Assembly (NCBI GenBank): GCA_002380945.1
Contig: DFWO01000076.1
Location: 1 to 36,198 of the forward strand
DNA: 36,198 nt
DNA from: Methylococcaceae bacterium UBA4132
GTDB lineage: Bacteria > Pseudomonadota > Gammaproteobacteria > Methylococcales > Methylomonadaceae
Direction: 5' to 3'
Part shown: positions 24,133 through 33,585 of the stretch, piece after piece
Layout: each line of letters starts with the position of its first letter
How positions within the stretch are numbered: position 1 is the first letter of the stretch
The notes under the pieces: generated by a model
The model's database searches: none
Seen by the model: only the letters and a program-made list of their open reading frames with translations
Told to the model about the DNA's origin: nothing
Translations under genes and position numbers: made by a program

Positions 24133-25305
24133 TTAATTAGTTTTATTTATTGGTATTTTGTACAATAAAAAATAGAAAAATACAACCCATACTAATGGCG
24201 AAGTTAACGGACACTTAGATAAAAATATTACAACAAGCAAAATGAAAGCATAGATGTCTTTTGGAAAACAAAATATAAAAAATGAGAATAACAAAGTATA
24301 CCCAATAACACCGCCGGCCACTAATGTGCCAAACCATAATCCAACATCATGATAAACCAGATTTTTACTGTCAAATATAAAAATATTAGTAAACATACCA
24401 TAACCAAAAATAATACTTTTTGGGCTTAGTTTAGCCAAATAGACAGCCAGCGATTCAACCCTTACCATAACAGAGCTGTCTTCTTCTGATGATCTTTGAC
24501 CAAAAAATTCAGCACCAAAATATAAAACAATTACTATAAAAATTGCGACCAATAATATTGAAGTTATATTTATCTTTTTTTCAAAAATAATTCCAAGCAC
24601 ACAAATTGTGGAAAAAACATAGCCGAATGCCGAGAAGGACAACAAAACCGTCCCAATTACAAAAGCAGTCAGCAACAAGTGATCTTCTGACAACATTCCA
24701 AGTCTACGAACATTTGACTTAAATAACAGGAGAAGAGTGATAATCCAATTTGAATATGTACCAGGTTCATTGAATAGCCCTGTCGACCTAACAAAGTTCG
24801 GCATGAAAGATAAAGAAAATGAACCACCAATAGCGCGTTGTTGCTCACCAGTAATAGGTTCTAAATAATCTATCAGAGTAGCAGTTATCTGAAACCAAGA
24901 AAATTGAACAATAAAAAACCATACATGAAGCCAGATTACTTTATATAATGCACGGTGAAAGGCTAACGGATACAAATAATAAGCGACTACCGAGAACGCA
25001 AAATAAAAAAAGACAAAGACTGGAATCGCAAATTTAGTTAGGTTAAATACTTCACTGTCCGTAAATATGGCAGATACCACTCCCCAAACAAAAATATAAA
25101 AGAAAAATAATAAGATGTTAATAAACCCGTCATTGATTTTTAGCGCGGAAAGTCTAAATAATGGAAACAATAACAAGACACCAATAATCTGAAAAACATA
25201 AAGTCCAACTTGATAGAAATAATAAGAACCCAATGAGAATAGAAATACAGCTAACAGAAACAGTAAGTCGCACCCAACGAAATTCTTTTCAATATTATTG
25301 TTCAT
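24133..25305 (-). CDS. wzy: Wzy-like polysaccharide polymerase (O-antigen ligase/polymerase family)
   Basis: A 390-residue integral membrane protein with about ten hydrophobic segments and a large loop around residues 150-185 that contains RSTGLFNEPGTYSNW, the R-x-G-x-F-x-E-P pattern of many Wzy polymerases. A second conserved-looking segment, SPKSIIFGYGMF, follows later. It would join lipid-linked repeat units in the periplasm. The call rests on topology, this motif and the nearby wzx; Wzy sequences are poorly conserved. Low GC is usual for such genes. The start has no strong ribosome-binding site. Confidence 0.75.
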   Translation of the reverse strand: MNNNIEKNFVGCDLLFLLAVFLFSLGSYYFYQVGLYVFQIIGVLLLFPLFRLSALKINDGFINILLFFFYIFVWGVVSAIFTDSEVFNLTKFAIPVFVFFYFAFSVVAYYLYPLAFHRALYKVIWLHVWFFIVQFSWFQITATLIDYLEPITGEQQRAIGGSFSLSFMPNFVRSTGLFNEPGTYSNWIITLLLLFKSNVRRLGMLSEDHLLLTAFVIGTVLLSFSAFGYVFSTICVLGIIFEKKINITSILLVAIFIVIVLYFGAEFFGQRSSEEDSSVMVRVESLAVYLAKLSPKSIIFGYGMFTNIFIFDSKNLVYHDVGLWFGTLVAGGVIGYTLLFSFFIFCFPKDIYAFILLVVIFLSKCPLTSPLVWVVFFYFLLYKIPINKTN

Positions 25306-25398
25306 AGTAAACTATGATTTTAGATGTCGTATACATCACCTCATAAAGCGGGAGAGTCGGCATTATCACAATATTGGCATCTAAAAAAAATTGTATCA

Positions 25399-26289
25399 TT
25401 ATCTTTTTTTCCTTATACAATCATAAAAATACGCAATTCCACCCATGAAGAAACCCAATAGCGCATAAGGAAAAGATGGTGACTGTATAAAACATACTCT
25501 AGTTTTGTTAAAGTGAAAGCCAAATCTAAAAAAATTGATCACATTCTTTAGTCGCATCGAATAAATAACTGGTAAATCACACGCTTCTTTATAATAAAGT
25601 AAAGTGCCAAGAGGACTTTGCAATCTACAATTCAATGAATTCGCACTCAAACCATCATGCTGATAATCAACAAGCATTAATATTTCATTGATATGGCGGA
25701 ATTTGTAAGTTTGACTTATTCGACTCCAGATAAGTCCTTCTGCAATAAATTTCTCTCCTTCAAAAACAGGAAATGGAAAGAGCTTCATAATATCTGTTCT
25801 AATTAAATTCAATTTATCACCGTGATAACGATCAGATACATCATAAATTGCCCCATCCATAATGTTCAAAGGAAAACAATTCCCCACAATTTGACCATCA
25901 AAATGGCGCGCCAGACTTACCACACCTGCGAACTCGGCACGCTCCGATATAGGAATTGAGTCCCAATAATACTTAAATTTTTCCAGCATAAATGTCTCAC
26001 ATTGATCATCTGAATCAATTATCACGATCATTTCGCCTTTCGCTTCCGCGACACCAATATTTATTGCAGTATGTTTACCACCATTATTTTTTTTAACGTA
26101 CCGAATATCCAAGTACTTTTCTCTAATCCAGCTCAACACCAAGGTTTCAGTATCATCGGTACTTCCATCATCAACAATCAGCCATTCAAAATCCTGAAAA
26201 GTTTGAGCTAGTAGACTGTCATAAACTCGATGCAGTGTATGCGCTCTATTATATGTCGGTGTAAGGACTGTGAAATAAGGGTACCTCAT
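25399..26289 (-). CDS. Glycosyltransferase family 2
   Basis: A 296-residue GT-A inverting glycosyltransferase. FTVLTPTYNRAHTLHRVYDSL opens the nucleotide-binding domain (here reported only by its ends, residues about 6-26), followed by WLIVDDGSTDDT and the metal site IIDSDDQ. A hydrophobic stretch lies near the C-terminus (ALLGFFMGGIAYFYD). I prefer ATG 26289, which has AAGGGTG 8 nt upstream, over the longer ATG 26337 that overlaps the flippase gene and adds residues not seen in the family. Confidence 0.85.
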   Translation of the reverse strand: MRYPYFTVLTPTYNRAHTLHRVYDSLLAQTFQDFEWLIVDDGSTDDTETLVLSWIREKYLDIRYVKKNNGGKHTAINIGVAEAKGEMIVIIDSDDQCETFMLEKFKYYWDSIPISERAEFAGVVSLARHFDGQIVGNCFPLNIMDGAIYDVSDRYHGDKLNLIRTDIMKLFPFPVFEGEKFIAEGLIWSRISQTYKFRHINEILMLVDYQHDGLSANSLNCRLQSPLGTLLYYKEACDLPVIYSMRLKNVINFFRFGFHFNKTRVCFIQSPSFPYALLGFFMGGIAYFYDCIRKKR

Positions 26290-26324
26290 GTGAACACCCT
26301 TGCATACTACAGTATTCACTTGAT

Positions 26325-27773
26325 TCATTGAAAACACCTTGTCAAATACCTTGTCAATTTAAGTCGAGATTGACCCAAATCAAAAATAAGCAACAATATC
26401 GCGTAGACGATACATCCCAATACAACTTGACCAAATAGGACAACAGAGTTACGTCCTCCCAGAGTTGACCAAACATCCCATCTCATTGCTGCCCAAAGAC
26501 TTGCCGCCATTCCTGCCGAGGCCAAAAGCACTTTATAAGATTCTTTAGGAAAGGGGGGAAGTACAAAAACTTTCCGCCCAAGATACCAACTAAAAAAAAG
26601 CCCCACCAAAAATGCGCCAAGGGTAGCATAGGCAGCTCCGACCATCCCATAAATCGGAATCCACCAGAGATTAAATCCAATATTAGCAAGTGCTGCCCAC
26701 ATCACGACCCAAACTTGCCCCCCCATCTTGCGACTTAATTGAAAACTGTAGTCAAAATAAAATGATTTAATTCCACTCACAAAGATCGACAATGCCACCA
26801 ACGCGATTATACGACCCGCGCCTTCGCGAAATTCAGTACCCAACATCATAATTGCAATATTGTCTGCCAGCATGAACATGCCGACAGTAGCAGGCACGGA
26901 AATCGTTAGCAGCAAAAGGGCATTTTGTCTAAGTTGGTTCCGTGCCTCTGTGACACCTTTTTCCTCCAACGCACGAAGTGCCAACGGAAAAGCGGCTAGA
27001 TGAACGATATTCGTTAACATCCCCAACGACTGTTGCGCTAGATCGTATGCTGCGGAATAACTACCAACCGTTTTGGCATCCATAAGCCATTTCAGAAAAA
27101 ACCGATCAGAGGTATCTACTACCAAAGCCAATATTAATGTCAAAATCATTGGCGAACCATAGCCAATAAAATTCTTAAGCAATCGTACATCATAATGACG
27201 CACAGAAAAGTCCTGCCAATACTTACAAATTAAAAGAGTGGAGAACCATAAGCTAATTATTAAACCGATGAGAATACCAGTGACACCCCAGCCAAGATAA
27301 AATAGGGTAATTGCAAGACCTATCGAAGATAGTGCTTTAACTGAGGTAAGCACCCCATAGCGGATTGGACTTAATCGGGTGTTGATAATTGTCAAGTTCA
27401 AATCGAACCACCCCTGCCCCCAACCTAATGCAATAGCTAGGACAATGAACCATTGCAACGTTTTGTCAGGCCATAACCACGCTATCGCACCACCTGGGAT
27501 ACCCGTAATTGCTACCAATACCAAGAACCCCACTAATGCCGTAGAAATTAGCACTTCAGGTTGATTATCTTGAGCTGGCAAAAACCGTCCCACGCTTGAA
27601 CTTAGCCACTGAAAGCCCACCGTATTCAAGATGCTCGCCGTCGCCATTACCAGAGCATAGTGACCATACTCATCAGGAGTCAGCAGTCGAGTGTAGAGTG
27701 CCAGTGCCAACAAAGTGGTCGCACCAGGTATAATGCGACCTAGAAGATAAAAAAAACTGTGCCGAATCAGCAT
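26325..27773 (-). CDS. wzx: Wzx-type oligosaccharide flippase
   Basis: A 482-residue membrane protein of the polysaccharide transporter family with about 12-14 membrane helices. It begins FFYLLGRIIPGATTLLALALYTRLLTPDEYG (described by its ends), the typical N-terminus with the L-x-P-x-x-YG motif. It would flip the undecaprenyl-linked repeat unit to the periplasm for Wzy. An AAGGA site lies about 11 nt before the ATG. It is followed by the GT2 gene after about 35 nt. Confidence 0.85.
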   Translation of the reverse strand: MLIRHSFFYLLGRIIPGATTLLALALYTRLLTPDEYGHYALVMATASILNTVGFQWLSSSVGRFLPAQDNQPEVLISTALVGFLVLVAITGIPGGAIAWLWPDKTLQWFIVLAIALGWGQGWFDLNLTIINTRLSPIRYGVLTSVKALSSIGLAITLFYLGWGVTGILIGLIISLWFSTLLICKYWQDFSVRHYDVRLLKNFIGYGSPMILTLILALVVDTSDRFFLKWLMDAKTVGSYSAAYDLAQQSLGMLTNIVHLAAFPLALRALEEKGVTEARNQLRQNALLLLTISVPATVGMFMLADNIAIMMLGTEFREGAGRIIALVALSIFVSGIKSFYFDYSFQLSRKMGGQVWVVMWAALANIGFNLWWIPIYGMVGAAYATLGAFLVGLFFSWYLGRKVFVLPPFPKESYKVLLASAGMAASLWAAMRWDVWSTLGGRNSVVLFGQVVLGCIVYAILLLIFDLGQSRLKLTRYLTRCFQ

Positions 27774-27934
27774 TTGCGTATGTCCTTAACTGTTCTGGCT
27801 AGATGACAGTGACTAAAAAATCTTTGCGGTGTGTTCTTAAAAAAGCAGTGCATTGTCTTTATCCTTGATCATATTTTATCAAATTATCCAGTTGGAAGGT
27901 TTTTAAAGAGTATTAATTACTTAATCCCGCTCTC

Positions 27935-29185
27935 TCATAACTTTTCTTCAGTTTCGGCTAGAATCTTTTGTTCATTTACTTTTGTATCATCAGTTTTTAG
28001 TAAAAACCCGAAAAATTTCTTTTTCTTATTAAATGCATCAATTTGTTGCTCGCTGGGTATCAGTCTTCTATCGCTTTTAGAGCGCATATCAACCTCTGTT
28101 GTTTGACTTTTAGCTCGTCTGTCAAATACTTTGGTGTCTCGAAGATAGCGAGATATTTTCGTTATCAACCAAGCACGATCAATTAACCAATAATAACCAA
28201 TAAAAAGTGCTATAAAAAAACTAAATAATAATGGCTCTGGAGCTTTAAAAAAGAGATTAGCGGTTATGCCAAAAAAGGATAGCCCAAAAGAAAAAGTCAA
28301 TATTATAACCAGCGTTTCGTTAACACTGTAACCAGCGACATGAAAGATATGATGCAAATGTTCTCGATCTGCATTAAAGGGTGAACGTCTTTTTTTTAAG
28401 CGTCGCAACATGATACAAACAGAATCTAATAGCGGAAGAGCTATAATCCATAAGGCTGTTGTTGGCATAATCAGTGCTTTTGCGCCTTGCGATGAACCGA
28501 TTAATAGCCAGCAAATAGTAAAGCCCAACAGAGTACTTCCTGTATCACCCAAAAATATTTTAGCACTCAACCTTCCAAAAATACGCAGGTTAAATAACAA
28601 GAAAGCCAATATTGCAACCATAAGAATAAGGCAAAACTTAAAAAGTATCCAATCTTGAAAAGCCCAAGACACCTCTGCAATTGAAGCAATTGAGACGAGG
28701 GATAAGCTTCCCGCCAATCCATCGATACCATCAATCATATTGAAGGCATTAATACCACCGACAACAGCGAATACAGTAAAAACAGTTGCATAGTTGCCAA
28801 GGTAAATATGACCTAAACCTAATAAATCGCCTAAGTTAATTATTTTTATGTGTGCAAATTCAACCATTATTAATGCAGCTACAATTTGAATAATCAGTCT
28901 AATTTTGAAGCTGATATTCTTATAATCATCTATAAAACCCACACAAACCAATAACATGGTAGCAAAGACAAAGGCTGTTTGATTGGGAAAGAAATTGTCA
29001 TTAAAAAATAATGTTACTAGGATGGCAAGATAAATTGCTATACCGCCAATAAGAGGAGTCTGCTGTTTATGCTGCTTTCTGTGAGTGGGCTTATCTGTAA
29101 AACCTATTTTTAGGGCGCAAGGATATAAGACAAGTATAAAAAAAACTGTCGCCAGCAAAGGCATCAAAAAAAAATTTGAAAACAT
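27935..29185 (-). CDS. WecA/MraY-family undecaprenyl-phosphate sugar-1-phosphate transferase
   Basis: A 416-residue polytopic membrane enzyme (about ten or eleven helices). The acidic VCVGFIDDYKN, the NAFNMIDGIDGLAG motif, FLGDTGSTLLGF and the HLHH motif near DREHLHHIFH are all present, matching WecA. The probable reaction is transfer of GlcNAc-1-P (or a related HexNAc-1-P) to undecaprenyl phosphate. A charged cytoplasmic tail of about 70 residues (from LRDTKVFDRRAKS) extends past the last helix. GGAGAAAGG precedes the ATG. It is one of two initiating transferases in the locus. Confidence 0.87.
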   Translation of the reverse strand: MFSNFFLMPLLATVFFILVLYPCALKIGFTDKPTHRKQHKQQTPLIGGIAIYLAILVTLFFNDNFFPNQTAFVFATMLLVCVGFIDDYKNISFKIRLIIQIVAALIMVEFAHIKIINLGDLLGLGHIYLGNYATVFTVFAVVGGINAFNMIDGIDGLAGSLSLVSIASIAEVSWAFQDWILFKFCLILMVAILAFLLFNLRIFGRLSAKIFLGDTGSTLLGFTICWLLIGSSQGAKALIMPTTALWIIALPLLDSVCIMLRRLKKRRSPFNADREHLHHIFHVAGYSVNETLVIILTFSFGLSFFGITANLFFKAPEPLLFSFFIALFIGYYWLIDRAWLITKISRYLRDTKVFDRRAKSQTTEVDMRSKSDRRLIPSEQQIDAFNKKKKFFGFLLKTDDTKVNEQKILAETEEKL

Positions 29186-29264
29186 AAACCTTTCTCCGTT
29201 GTTAAATCAAAAAACCTTTACATGATATAAATTAAAAGATAGTTGGTTAAATCTGTAACTTGAT

Positions 29265-29292
29265 CGGAGTACAAACTTAAGTTTGTACTCCG
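29265..29292. repeat. Perfect 28-bp palindrome between wzc and the WecA-like gene
   Basis: CGGAGTACAAACTT is followed at once by its exact reverse complement, giving a 14-bp arm with no spacer. It lies about 80 nt after the wzc stop and 80 nt before the WecA-like start. No T-tract follows on the minus strand. It could be a dispersed palindromic repeat, a processing site or a partial terminator. Confidence 0.8.
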
Positions 29293-29370
29293 AAATACTT
29301 AGGAGCTTGAATCAAACAAACTGTCAAAAAGTACAGATTTCATACGCTACCAGCTAGTCTGTAGAATGTA

Positions 29371-31638
29371 TCATTTGGATTTTTGGTAACTATATTGATA
29401 GACGTATTCGCGCCCGTAGCTAGATGATGCTTGAGGTAAGTCATTAAACACGACACCTTTTAACTGAACGCCGGCCTGAGTTAGACGCTTGGTGCTTTGT
29501 TCCAACTCTCGCATAGGGTGTTGACCAGCCTTAACAACCATTAAAGTAACGCTAGCCATACGTCCAATAATTGCTGCATCGGTCACTGCTAAAATGGGCG
29601 GTGAATCAATGATAACTTGGTCGTAATTCTTACTGATGCTGGCTAATAAATTACTAAATCGTTCATGCAACAGTAGCTCTGATGGGTTAGGCGGTATACA
29701 TCCAGTAGAGATAAAGTCCAGATTAGCTATCGGTGTTTTATGAATCACTTCATCCAGCATTGTAGTCATAGTGCTTGTGCTTGAAATAAGTTCGGAAAGC
29801 CCGTGTGTTCTACCTACTCCTAAAGTTTTATTGATTTGACCTTTACGCATATCACCATCGATTAATAAGATTCTTTTACCCGCATCAGCCAATACGACTG
29901 CAAGATTAATGGCAACAAAGGTTTTTCCAACTCCAGGGCTTGGACCAGTAATCATAATAATGTTGTTTTGCGCTTCCAAAAAAGCAAAATGTAAAGTAGT
30001 TCGTAAACTGCGCAAACTTTCTATGGCTAAATCATTTTGATTTTGCACTGCCAGAATTAAAGGGTCATTGCTTTTTTGTATATGAACCCTTTTAAGTTTT
30101 TTATTGAGCTGTTCTTGATCGACACTATGCGAAATGACTGCATAAACGGGGATATGCAATTTTTTTTCTATTAAATCGGATGCTTTAACACCGCGATGTA
30201 GTGCTTTACGAATAAACACTAAAGCGACACCTAATATCAATCCTAAGATGAACGAAACCGCAATAATCAGTGATTTTTTCGGTTTTATAGGCAGATCAGG
30301 CAATACAGCGTAATCGATAATTCTTACATCACCCACAGCTCCTGCTTTGGCAACACGTAATGTCTGAAAGTCGTTGAGTAAATTAGTGTAGAGTGCAGTA
30401 TTGACGTTAACATCTCTGGTCAGCTTTAATATGACTTGTTGTGTTTCTGGTAGAACTCCAATTTGTTTGTCGTTAGCATTCATCTGACCTTGTAAACGAA
30501 CAATTTGCTTATCAAGAGCAACAACGGAAGGATGCGATTCAGTAAATCTCTGTCTTAGCTCATCGCGTTTCTGCTCCAATTGCGTGATTTCAGTTTTTAT
30601 TTTCACCACGCCTTCTAAAATGCCTCTTGTTTCGATATCGAGATCAACTGAACCCATACGGGTTCTGTAATCATTTAAGGCTGCTGTTGACTGATCCAGT
30701 TGCCCTTTAAGCACGGGCATATTCTTTTCCAGAAATTCCAACGTTTTTTGTGCCTCCGCTGATTTTTGCTCAACGTTTTGGCGCAGATAAATATTAACGA
30801 TTTCATTGAGTAGCTCTACCGCCAATTGAGGTTTGTTATCCTCTAGGGTTAATTCAAGAAGCCTAGTGAGTTTGCCTTTTTCATCGACTTTAAGTTTTTC
30901 TTTTAGTTGACTAATCGACTTGCTTTCGGACTGGCGCATCAGGATAAATCGAGTATCTGGTCGTGCTTTTATCAGTGAGACAAATAACGTGATGGGTTGT
31001 TCGTGACCTTCCAGTTTTTTGCTAGCCAGCCGACCCACTTCACCTTCCAATATCAGTTCATGTTCATGCATTAACCGAAAATGACCTTGTTTGCCTGCAA
31101 TTAATATAAATTTTTTATCTTGCAAGTCTCCTGGCACCGTAAAAGTATCGATGCGAATGGATTCGCCTCCCCAAGCATATTGGTTTTGTTCGAATAAAGC
31201 ATTTGCAACTTTGTTATCGTCATTGAGCGTTTCAAAACGTCTAGCGAACGCCTCGCCGATGATAGGAAAATATTTTGGTTTAGCGATTATGTTCAACTTA
31301 AGATTTCTAATAGCCCCACCCAAAACCATTCTTGATTTGATAATCTCAATCTCTGCCATTACGGGTATCTCAGTTTTTACATCTGATGGCTGTTGTTGCA
31401 AAGTTCTAAGTGCTTGCGCTTGCGCCTCGACTTGCAACATGGCATTAGTTTCATAAACGGGGGTGTCAAGAAAAGCTTTTGCTATTCCAAGAGCCAGCCC
31501 GACTACAGTAATCAAAAAGACAAGCCATTTGCCATCAATTAGTATGGCTATCATTTCACCTAAATCGATTTCATTGCCATCTTCATGCGGCAAGTAATTG
31601 ACAGTTGAATTGCTATTGTCGGAAAAAGATTTTTGCAT
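29371..31638 (-). CDS. wzc: Wzc-type capsule chain-length determinant with C-terminal tyrosine autokinase
   Basis: A 755-residue inner-membrane protein in the single-chain (proteobacterial) form. Two membrane helices (about 37-55 and about 460-480) flank a periplasmic Wzz domain with coiled coils. The BY-kinase has Walker A GPSPGVGKT at 565-573, A' LLIDGDMR at 591-598 and Walker B VIIDSPP at 675-681. The C-terminus carries a tyrosine cluster, Y741, Y745, Y747, Y749 and Y751. It autophosphorylates there, is dephosphorylated by Wzb and controls export through Wza. It follows wza after about 170 nt. The ribosome-binding site is weak. Confidence 0.93.
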   Translation of the reverse strand: MQKSFSDNSNSTVNYLPHEDGNEIDLGEMIAILIDGKWLVFLITVVGLALGIAKAFLDTPVYETNAMLQVEAQAQALRTLQQQPSDVKTEIPVMAEIEIIKSRMVLGGAIRNLKLNIIAKPKYFPIIGEAFARRFETLNDDNKVANALFEQNQYAWGGESIRIDTFTVPGDLQDKKFILIAGKQGHFRLMHEHELILEGEVGRLASKKLEGHEQPITLFVSLIKARPDTRFILMRQSESKSISQLKEKLKVDEKGKLTRLLELTLEDNKPQLAVELLNEIVNIYLRQNVEQKSAEAQKTLEFLEKNMPVLKGQLDQSTAALNDYRTRMGSVDLDIETRGILEGVVKIKTEITQLEQKRDELRQRFTESHPSVVALDKQIVRLQGQMNANDKQIGVLPETQQVILKLTRDVNVNTALYTNLLNDFQTLRVAKAGAVGDVRIIDYAVLPDLPIKPKKSLIIAVSFILGLILGVALVFIRKALHRGVKASDLIEKKLHIPVYAVISHSVDQEQLNKKLKRVHIQKSNDPLILAVQNQNDLAIESLRSLRTTLHFAFLEAQNNIIMITGPSPGVGKTFVAINLAVVLADAGKRILLIDGDMRKGQINKTLGVGRTHGLSELISSTSTMTTMLDEVIHKTPIANLDFISTGCIPPNPSELLLHERFSNLLASISKNYDQVIIDSPPILAVTDAAIIGRMASVTLMVVKAGQHPMRELEQSTKRLTQAGVQLKGVVFNDLPQASSSYGREYVYQYSYQKSK

Positions 31639-31742
31639 TTTATTTCAAGAAATAGCTAATTAAAAAATTGAGGGTTGCACTGAAATAAGTGGGTTATGAA
31701 TTAACCTGATTTTAGCAGTCCGTCCCCCAGATCGGTAGGATA

Positions 31743-31787
31743 TCACCAGATAACCGCAACTTCCTTGATACGGTTAACTTGTGGTGA
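31743..31787. repeat. Two-part hairpin in the wza-wzc gap
   Basis: TCACCA pairs with TGGTGA and the inner TAACCG with CGGTTA, with a 14-nt loop and a small internal loop between the stems. It lies just downstream of wza and about 100 nt upstream of wzc. On the minus strand it might partly stop transcription and so lower wzc relative to wza. Confidence 0.4.
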
Positions 31788-31812
31788 AAAAGCCAAAATA
31801 TTTTATCCAGAA

Positions 31813-33015
31813 TTATTTGATATTTTGTGGAGCAACAATCGTGCCAAAAAGTGTGGCGGTAGGTTGAACCTGACCAATGATTTGACTCCAACGGATACCC
31901 TCTGCCCGGTCGATGTAAATAATGTCACGGGGCTGTAATGGGAAACGATCTGCCAATAATAAGGCATCTGGTGATTTGGCATCCAGATGAAATATTTCTG
32001 GTTTGCCAAGACCATTTCTAAAGATGAAAATTCTGGCCGCATCCGCTGTTTCTTGATTGAGCCCCCCCTGTTCACTGATTGCTTCGGTCAGGGTCAATCG
32101 ACCTTTATCCATAATGACACTGCGTGATCTTGTAGAGCTGTTAGTACCATTTTGAATGCTACTCACAAGATTGTTATCCCCCAGCACAAAAACCTTGTTA
32201 AACTGCCTATCTGGCACATTCAGCACATCACCGCTTTCAAGTCGGACGTTTTGACTGAGATCGCCACCTTCATAGAGAGCCTGTAAATTAATGCTGTAAG
32301 TTTTGTCGTTGCGAGTCAACGTTATATTACGTGCGTCTGCCTCGGGTCCTAATCCACCAGAACCATTTATTGCTTCCAATACAGTCAAAGGAATATCTTT
32401 CACCTCCTGAATACCTGGTTTGAGAACTTCTCCAACGACATAAACCCGTTGACTTCTATAACTGGCTACGCGTACGTCAAGCTGAACTTGTTCAATATAG
32501 ACTGATAGCTTTTTGGTTAGCTCACCGCGAATTTCTTCAACTGTTTTCCCAGCCGCTTTTATTACGCCAGCATAGGGAAAGAAAATATTACCGTCTTCGC
32601 CGACGACCGTGCCAGCTGCATCTGCTGCACGATACTCACCAGCTGGGATAGTTAATTCAGGATGCTCCCATACAGTTATAGTAAGAATATCCCGAGGACC
32701 AACATGATATTGGCTCGAGGGTTCTTTGGCAGGCACGCCTTCTTTAGCTTTAGAGCCGATGCGATAGTCGTAATAAAGATTAGCGACATTGTTTGGATCT
32801 AAGGTACGATTTTTAATATCTTTTTCTAAATCAACAATCAACTGAGCTGTAATCGATTTAATATTTAGCTTTTTCAAAATTGTTTCATTGCTTTCCTTTA
32901 CTGGCATTTCTAAGCTAGATTGAGAGGAGAACTGGCTCATGTGCTGACCAGGTACGACAGTGCATGAACAGAGTTGGCATGTTGAAATCAATATCAGTAA
33001 AGTTTTGCTTTGCAT
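31813..33015 (-). CDS. wza: Wza-type outer-membrane polysaccharide export lipoprotein
   Basis: A 400-residue protein with a lipoprotein signal peptide; the modified cysteine is probably C18 in LCSCTVVPGQHM, where TVVPG matches E. coli Wza. A PES domain follows (YHVGPRDILTITVWEHPEL near 105-125), then SLBB repeats (YVVGEVLKPGIQEV, KVFVLGDNN) and an amphipathic C-terminal helix region (GIRWSQIIGQVQPTATLFGT given by its ends). It forms the octameric exit channel linked to Wzc. The lipobox is unusual in having three cysteines within six residues. Confidence 0.92.
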   Translation of the reverse strand: MQSKTLLILISTCQLCSCTVVPGQHMSQFSSQSSLEMPVKESNETILKKLNIKSITAQLIVDLEKDIKNRTLDPNNVANLYYDYRIGSKAKEGVPAKEPSSQYHVGPRDILTITVWEHPELTIPAGEYRAADAAGTVVGEDGNIFFPYAGVIKAAGKTVEEIRGELTKKLSVYIEQVQLDVRVASYRSQRVYVVGEVLKPGIQEVKDIPLTVLEAINGSGGLGPEADARNITLTRNDKTYSINLQALYEGGDLSQNVRLESGDVLNVPDRQFNKVFVLGDNNLVSSIQNGTNSSTRSRSVIMDKGRLTLTEAISEQGGLNQETADAARIFIFRNGLGKPEIFHLDAKSPDALLLADRFPLQPRDIIYIDRAEGIRWSQIIGQVQPTATLFGTIVAPQNIK

Positions 33016-33104
33016 ATTTTTAGGTATCCAATTTGATTAGTAGCTTTGGTTTGTTAAAAACTCAAGTGGATGATTATAACCTCGAATGGTGCTTAATAAT
33101 CGTA

Positions 33105-33548
33105 TTATAATTTTTTTAACCACTCGAACGCACCCCGCTCAATTAAATTAAACGACACTTCAAAAGCTAACAAATTTTGCTGATAAGGGTCTGGAATATC
33201 AAAATCCTCCCAATGACCAAGGCGGAAAACCTTGCCTTTTGCACAAGGATCAAGTGCTTCGATGGCACTTTTGTGAGACGATTCCATAACCAAAATAAGA
33301 TCAGCCTTACGAATCATATCGTTATTTAATTGGCACGCGCGATAACCTGAAATATCGATGTCTTTTTTCATCATCAATTGGCAGGCTTTCGCATCGGGTG
33401 GATGCCCAACTAATGCGCCAAGACCCGCAGAGCTAACAACGCAATCACCTTTGCCAGAAGCAGTCAATACTTGTTTTAACAAGCCCTCTGCCATTGGGCT
33501 TCTGCATATATTTCCGATACAAACGATAAGTATGTTTTTAAACAGCAT
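33105..33548 (-). CDS. wzb: Low-molecular-weight protein tyrosine phosphatase (Wzb)
   Basis: A 147-residue cytoplasmic phosphatase. The catalytic P-loop CIGNICRS has C10 and R16 (C-x5-R) and the general acid is D120 in DIPDPY. The length equals Wzb/Etp. It would dephosphorylate the Wzc tyrosine tail. It lies directly upstream of wza, as is usual. Confidence 0.93.
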   Translation of the reverse strand: MLFKNILIVCIGNICRSPMAEGLLKQVLTASGKGDCVVSSAGLGALVGHPPDAKACQLMMKKDIDISGYRACQLNNDMIRKADLILVMESSHKSAIEALDPCAKGKVFRLGHWEDFDIPDPYQQNLLAFEVSFNLIERGAFEWLKKL

Positions 33549-33585
33549 ATAAAAACCAGCAAGGATAAATATTATTAATAAAGGT

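Noticed and set aside
29341..29356. GGTAGCGT on the minus strand, resembling part of an ops/JUMPstart element before the WecA-like gene
   Set aside because: Only an 8-base core match, expected about once by chance in a window this size, and it is not at an operon start.
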